From Flavobacterium fragile (GTDB lineage: Bacteria > Bacteroidota > Bacteroidia > Flavobacteriales > Flavobacteriaceae), in NCBI RefSeq assembly GCF_023634865.1, contig NZ_JAMLJN010000004.1, positions 124,001 to 188,000 of the forward strand: DNA of 64,000 nucleotides, read 5' to 3'. Of the stretch, positions 60,353 to 64,000 are shown piece after piece. Under the pieces are notes generated by a model. It was not told the origin of the DNA. It ran no database searches and was given only the letters and a program-made list of their open reading frames with translations. Within the stretch, counting starts at the first letter, position 1; every line of letters starts with the position of its first letter. The position numbers were made by a program, and so were the translations under genes.

Positions 60353-61318
60353 ATGCTAAAAGTTGGAGTTTTAGGTGCCGGTCACTTAGGAAAAATACAT
60401 TTGCGATTATTAAATCAATCTGAAAAATACGAATTAGTAGGCTTTTATGACGCTTTTGAAGAAAACGCCAACAAAGTAGCAGCTGAATTTGGCTATAAAA
60501 AATTCGATTCTATTGCCGACTTAATCGCTGCAGTTGATGTAGTAGATATCGTAACACCTACGATGCAACATTTTGAATGTGCCAAACAAGTTATCGAAGC
60601 TGGAAAGCACATTTTCATCGAGAAACCAATTTCAAATACTGTTGCCGAAGCAGAAGAAATCATCACTTTAGCAAAAAAACACAACGTAAAAGGTCAAGTT
60701 GGACACGTGGAAAGATTCAATCCAGCATTTACTGCCGTGAAAGATAAAATCAACAATCCAATGTTTATTGAAACCCATCGTTTGGCGGAATTCAATCCTC
60801 GTGGAACTGATGTTCCAGTGGTTTTGGATTTGATGATTCACGATATTGATGCCATTTTGAGCGTTGTAAAATCGAAAGTAAAATCAGTTAATGCAAGTGG
60901 TGTTGCTGTAATTTCAGATTCACCGGATATTTCAAATGCACGAATTGAGTTCGAAAACGGTTGTGTAGCCAACATTACTTCGAGCAGAATTTCAATGAAA
61001 AACATGCGTAAATCGCGTTTCTTCCAAAAAGACGCTTACATTTCAGTAGATTATTTAGATAAAGTGTGCGAAGTGGTTCGCATGAAAGACGCACCCGAAG
61101 TTCCAGGTGATTTCGATATGATTTTACAAAATGCTGAAGGTGTTAAAAAACAAATCTATTTTGATAATCCGCAAGTGGATGCTAACAACGCGATTTTGGA
61201 CGAATTAGAAACCTTCGCGGATGCTATCAACAATAATACCACTCCAATCGTAACTTTAGAAGATGGTACTGAGGCTTTAAGAGTAGCCCATATGATTATT
61301 CAATCAATGGAGAAATAA
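60353..61318 (+). CDS. Gfo/Idh/MocA-family oxidoreductase
   Basis: A 321-residue NAD(P)-dependent oxidoreductase. The Rossmann start is VGVLGAGHLGKIHLR, followed by FIEKPISNTVAEAEEII with the conserved EKP lysine and the second-domain motif VLDLMIHDIDAILS. I start it at the ATG at 60353, since the TTG at 60335 overlaps the -7 element. The substrate, probably a sugar or inositol derivative, cannot be read from sequence. It precedes the 3-hydroxybutyryl-CoA dehydrogenase gene. Confidence 0.92.
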   Translation: MLKVGVLGAGHLGKIHLRLLNQSEKYELVGFYDAFEENANKVAAEFGYKKFDSIADLIAAVDVVDIVTPTMQHFECAKQVIEAGKHIFIEKPISNTVAEAEEIITLAKKHNVKGQVGHVERFNPAFTAVKDKINNPMFIETHRLAEFNPRGTDVPVVLDLMIHDIDAILSVVKSKVKSVNASGVAVISDSPDISNARIEFENGCVANITSSRISMKNMRKSRFFQKDAYISVDYLDKVCEVVRMKDAPEVPGDFDMILQNAEGVKKQIYFDNPQVDANNAILDELETFADAINNNTTPIVTLEDGTEALRVAHMIIQSMEK

Positions 61319-61330
61319 GCAACAAAAACT

Positions 61331-61355
61331 AACTTGAAACTTTAAACTTGAAACC
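61331..61355. repeat. AACTTGAAAC repeat
   Basis: AACTTGAAAC, TTTA, AACTTGAAACC: the same repeat family as at 9390-9414 in the opposite orientation, here in the 48-bp spacer before the 3-hydroxybutyryl-CoA dehydrogenase gene. Confidence 0.6.
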
Positions 61356-61366
61356 AAAATAATATA

Positions 61367-62257
61367 ATGAACACAATCGCAGTAATCGGAGCAGGAACTA
61401 TGGGTAACGGAATTGCTCATACGTTCGCGCAAAGCGGATTCACCGTAAAATTAATCGATATTTCAGAAAAATCATTAGAAAAAGGAATGGCAACTATCGC
61501 TGCTAACCTTGACCGTATGGTAGCAAAAGGAAGTATCACCGAAGAAGACAAACACAAAACAATCGGAAATATTATCACGTATACTGACGTTAAAGACGGC
61601 GTTGTAGGTTGTGATTTAGTAGTGGAAGCCGCTACAGAAAACGTACAATTGAAATTCAATATTTTTAAACAATTAAGCGAAGTTTGTGATCATAACGTAA
61701 TTTTAGCTACGAATACTTCTTCGATTTCAATTACACAAATCGCAGCTAACGTAGTGCATCCAGAACGTGTAATCGGAATGCACTTTATGAATCCGGTGCC
61801 GATTATGAAATTGGTTGAAATTATCCGTGGTTATAATACTTCAGATGAAGTAACTAAAATCATCATGGATTTATCAGTGAAATTAGGAAAAGTTCCAACA
61901 GAAGTTAACGATTATCCAGGTTTCGTAGCTAACCGAATTTTAATGCCTATGATTAACGAAGCTATCGAAACGTTATACAACGGTGTTGGTGGTGTTTACG
62001 AAATTGATACGGTAATGAAATTAGGAATGGCACACCCAATGGGACCATTACAATTAGCTGACTTCATCGGATTAGACGTTTGTTTATCTATCTTAAACGT
62101 AATGTACGACGGATTCAAAAATCCAAAATATGCTCCATGTCCTTTATTAGTAAACATGGTAATGGCAGGGAAATTAGGAGTAAAATCAGGAGAAGGTTTC
62201 TACGATTACTCAGAAAGCAAAAAAGCAGAGAAAGTTTCGAAACAATTTACAAAGTAA
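61367..62257 (+). CDS. hbd: 3-hydroxybutyryl-CoA dehydrogenase
   Basis: NAD(P)-dependent enzyme interconverting acetoacetyl-CoA and 3-hydroxybutyryl-CoA. Its 296 residues include the dinucleotide motif VIGAGTMGNGIAHTFAQ, the catalytic histidine region VIGMHFMNPVPIMKLVE, and the C-terminal NRILMPMINEA with GMAHPMGPLQLADFIGLD. The length is normal. Flavobacteria use such enzymes in fatty acid and amino acid breakdown. No other beta-oxidation genes are adjacent. Confidence 0.95.
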   Translation: MNTIAVIGAGTMGNGIAHTFAQSGFTVKLIDISEKSLEKGMATIAANLDRMVAKGSITEEDKHKTIGNIITYTDVKDGVVGCDLVVEAATENVQLKFNIFKQLSEVCDHNVILATNTSSISITQIAANVVHPERVIGMHFMNPVPIMKLVEIIRGYNTSDEVTKIIMDLSVKLGKVPTEVNDYPGFVANRILMPMINEAIETLYNGVGGVYEIDTVMKLGMAHPMGPLQLADFIGLDVCLSILNVMYDGFKNPKYAPCPLLVNMVMAGKLGVKSGEGFYDYSESKKAEKVSKQFTK

Positions 62258-62258
62258 T

Positions 62259-62301
62259 CAGTCGCAGTTTCCAGTCGCAGTTAATCTGAATACTGCGACT
62301 G
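62259..62301. repeat. Repeat hairpin with two alternative left arms
   Basis: CAGTCGCAGT occurs twice (62259-62268 and 62272-62281), followed by its exact complement ACTGCGACTG (62292-62301). Either left copy can pair with the right arm. It fills the short spacer between the dehydrogenase and DUF1015 genes. Confidence 0.75.
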
Positions 62302-62320
62302 AGACTGTAAACTAAACAAA

Positions 62321-63541
62321 ATGGCCAAAATAAAACCTTTCAAAGCAGTACGACCAGCGCAAGATAAAGTGGCATTGGTAACCTGTAGAACGTATGACGA
62401 TTATAGTTCGGCTGAGCTTGCTGCTTGGTTGGATTTCAATCCCTATTCGTTTTTGCATGTGATTCATCCTGCTTATGCTAATGCACAAAAAGTGTCATTA
62501 GAAAAGCGTTTTAAAGCCGTTGCCAATAAATATCAAGATTTTAAACACGACCAAATTCTGATTGAAGAAGAACATCCTGTTTTTTATTTGTACGAAATCC
62601 AGTCAAAAGGACAAACTTTTACGGGAATTATTGCGGGAACTTCGGTGAAAGATTACCAAAATAACGTTATCAAAAAGCACGAAGACACCTTGCAATACCG
62701 AGTGGAATTGTTCAAAGATTATTTGCATCAAACCAATTTTAATACGGAACCAGTTTTGATTACGTATCCCGATAGTGTGGAAATCAATACGTTTATTGCG
62801 TTAAGAAAAAAGAGTAAACCTGTTTACGAATATTCGACAACCAATAAAGAAAAACACACGCTTTGGAAAATTGATACGCAATCAGAAATCGATTGGTTGC
62901 AAGAACATTTCGAAAACATTCCAAATTTATACATAGCCGATGGACACCATCGTTCGGCTTCGGCGGAATTGTTGTTCAAGCAAGACAAACATTTGGGCAA
63001 CGAAAATATAAATTATTTCATGAGTTTCTTAATTGCCGAAAGCAACGTAAAAATCTACGAATTCAACCGATTAATTCGCGATTTGAATGGATTATCGAAA
63101 GATACTTTCATTAAAAAATTATCAGAACATTTCGTTATCATAGCAAAAGACCAAGAAATTTGGAAACCTCAAAATAAGTTTGAATTTGGGATGTACTTAG
63201 ACGGAAGTTTTTATGCGTTGTTCTACAAAAAAGAAAATCACCAACAAGCTTCTATTTTAGACAATTTAGACGCCCAAATTTTATACGACAAAGTCCTTTT
63301 CCCATTATTAGGAATCGAAGATTTAAGAAACGACGAACGTATCGATTACATTCCGGGAAAGCAATCGATATCCGTTATAAAAGATTTAATCGACGAAGGT
63401 GAATTTGAAGTGGGCTTCATGCTCTACCCTTCCGATATTAACGAAATCAAAGCATTAGCTGATAACAACTTAATCATGCCTCCTAAATCAACGTATATCG
63501 AACCGAAGTTTAGAAGTGGTTTGGTGGTGTATGAGTTGTAG
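62321..63541 (+). CDS. DUF1015-family protein
   Basis: A 406-residue cytoplasmic protein of DUF1015 (SerC-associated family). Marks are MAKIKPFKAVRPAQDKV, the middle IADGHHRSASAELL with a paired histidine motif, and the closing GEFEVGFMLYPSDINEIKALAD and MPPKSTYIEPKFRSGLVVYEL in segments. In many Bacteroidota it lies beside serA and serC; here it follows the 3-hydroxybutyryl-CoA dehydrogenase gene by 63 bp. The biochemical function is unknown. Confidence 0.92.
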   Translation: MAKIKPFKAVRPAQDKVALVTCRTYDDYSSAELAAWLDFNPYSFLHVIHPAYANAQKVSLEKRFKAVANKYQDFKHDQILIEEEHPVFYLYEIQSKGQTFTGIIAGTSVKDYQNNVIKKHEDTLQYRVELFKDYLHQTNFNTEPVLITYPDSVEINTFIALRKKSKPVYEYSTTNKEKHTLWKIDTQSEIDWLQEHFENIPNLYIADGHHRSASAELLFKQDKHLGNENINYFMSFLIAESNVKIYEFNRLIRDLNGLSKDTFIKKLSEHFVIIAKDQEIWKPQNKFEFGMYLDGSFYALFYKKENHQQASILDNLDAQILYDKVLFPLLGIEDLRNDERIDYIPGKQSISVIKDLIDEGEFEVGFMLYPSDINEIKALADNNLIMPPKSTYIEPKFRSGLVVYEL

Positions 63542-63588
63542 GTTTTTTAGAAAAAAGAAGCAAGAGAAAAGAAAAAAGACACAACTTT

Positions 63589-63613
63589 GTCATTTCGACA
63601 GAGGAGAAATCAC
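63589..63613. repeat. GTCATTTCGAC-type dispersed repeat
   Basis: GTCATTTCGAC then AGAGGAGAAATCAC. I recognise this as a REP-like intergenic element common in Bacteroidota genomes (GTCATTTCGAC...GGAGAAATCTC). Only one copy is visible here, so the repeat nature rests on knowledge, not on this window. Confidence 0.55.
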
Positions 63614-63619
63614 ATAAAA

Positions 63620-64000
63620 ATGAAAAAAATAATATTCTTTTTATTGTTTGTTAACTTTTGTTTTTCGCAAGAGAAAGAATTAACTATTCATAAAATTGAC
63701 AGTATTGCTAAAACTTCAAAAAACAAAATTCAATCGAGTGGAGTTATAAAAAAAAACAAAAAAACAATTGGAGGTTTCAATAGTACAGAGATTTTTTCTA
63801 ATGATAAATTAGTTTATTCAACATATGAAGAAAATTCTAGTGATAAAGAGACGAAATTAAATTATTTCTTCGAATTCTATTTTTCTAATGATAACCCAAT
63901 CTTAATAAATATTTACATTGTAAAAACGGATATAAAAACTAAAATTGAAGAAAGATTTGAAACTAATTTGAATGAAAATAAAATTCATTCTTTCAAAGAA
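63620..64000 (+). CDS. Secreted protein, truncated by the window end
   Basis: An open frame from ATG 63620 runs to the window edge (127 codons seen). It begins with a signal peptide MKKIIFFLLFVNFCFSQ. The mature part is rich in Lys, Asn and Ser with beta-type stretches (LNYFFEFYFSNDNPILINIYIVK). I see no known domain in the visible part. Confidence 0.75.
   Translation, partial: MKKIIFFLLFVNFCFSQEKELTIHKIDSIAKTSKNKIQSSGVIKKNKKTIGGFNSTEIFSNDKLVYSTYEENSSDKETKLNYFFEFYFSNDNPILINIYIVKTDIKTKIEERFETNLNENKIHSFKE

Noticed and set aside
1-64000. Prophage, insertion sequence or integrative element
   Set aside because: No transposase, integrase, phage structural gene or terminal repeat was found, and tRNA-Tyr has no integrase gene or visible attachment duplication next to it.

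Overview
The window looks like chromosomal DNA of a Flavobacterium-type member of the Bacteroidota. It is AT-rich, lacks Shine-Dalgarno sites, has many TAnnTTTG-type -7 promoter elements, a SusC/SusD polysaccharide locus, bacillithiol-linked YtxJ, and many small proteins that look typical of Flavobacteriia. There is no phage, insertion sequence, CRISPR array or rRNA. One tRNA (Tyr) is present.

Layout. 1-1.7 kb: peroxiredoxin, thioredoxin and a small unknown protein. 1.7-4.9 kb: an arsenic resistance operon on the minus strand (ArsR, DUF6428, methyltransferase, arsenate reductase, ACR3). 4.9-6.9 kb: rpsA with a structured leader. 6.9-8.1 kb: a TlpA-like lipoprotein. 8.2 kb: tRNA-Tyr. 8.4-13.9 kb: a DUF6642 protein, YtxJ, SelO, YaaA, a lipocalin-like lipoprotein, an HMA metallochaperone and a split YeeE/YedE sulfur transporter. 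13.9-19.1 kb: DUF4199, a lipoprotein, kdsA, an outer membrane protein, bcp, nth, DUF2200, a 47-residue protein and an ECF sigma factor.

19.3-36.8 kb is the main accessory region: a polysaccharide utilization locus (PUL) on the minus strand. A beta-propeller/LuxR-HTH membrane regulator precedes susC, susD, a GH30 lipoprotein, an EEP-family secreted enzyme, a second GH30 lipoprotein, a GH3 beta-glucosidase, a sialate O-acetylesterase-like enzyme and an esterase-GH16 fusion. The enzyme set points to a beta-1,3/1,6-glucan such as laminarin or fungal/oomycete wall glucan, probably with ester decorations. A short decayed coding remnant lies inside the locus.

36.9-47.9 kb: uvrA with a LETM1-like gene, two beta-carbonic anhydrases with a SulP transporter, a divergent dps/oxyR pair, mnmD, and a class II cytochrome-like lipoprotein with a DUF4920 protein. 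48-57 kb: ilvE, a MazG-like pyrophosphohydrolase, membrane proteins, tcdA, a TatD-type hydrolase, DUF1684, an MFS transporter, and a BlaI/BlaR1-type pair behind three evenly spaced operators. 57-64 kb: a Lys-rich secreted protein, an OmpW-like porin, smpB, an XRE regulator, pcm, a Gfo/Idh/MocA oxidoreductase, 3-hydroxybutyryl-CoA dehydrogenase, DUF1015 and a gene cut by the window end.

No wholly new multi-gene system is evident. The most interesting points are the triple 20-bp-phased BlaI operator, the esterase-GH16 fusion and gene remnant in the PUL, the cysteine-tailed proteins of the ars operon, a DUF6642 protein apparently lacking its catalytic pair, an endonuclease III without iron-sulfur ligands, and an rpsA leader with two competing pairings. 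Protein family names were assigned by recognition of motifs and sequence, without database searches.
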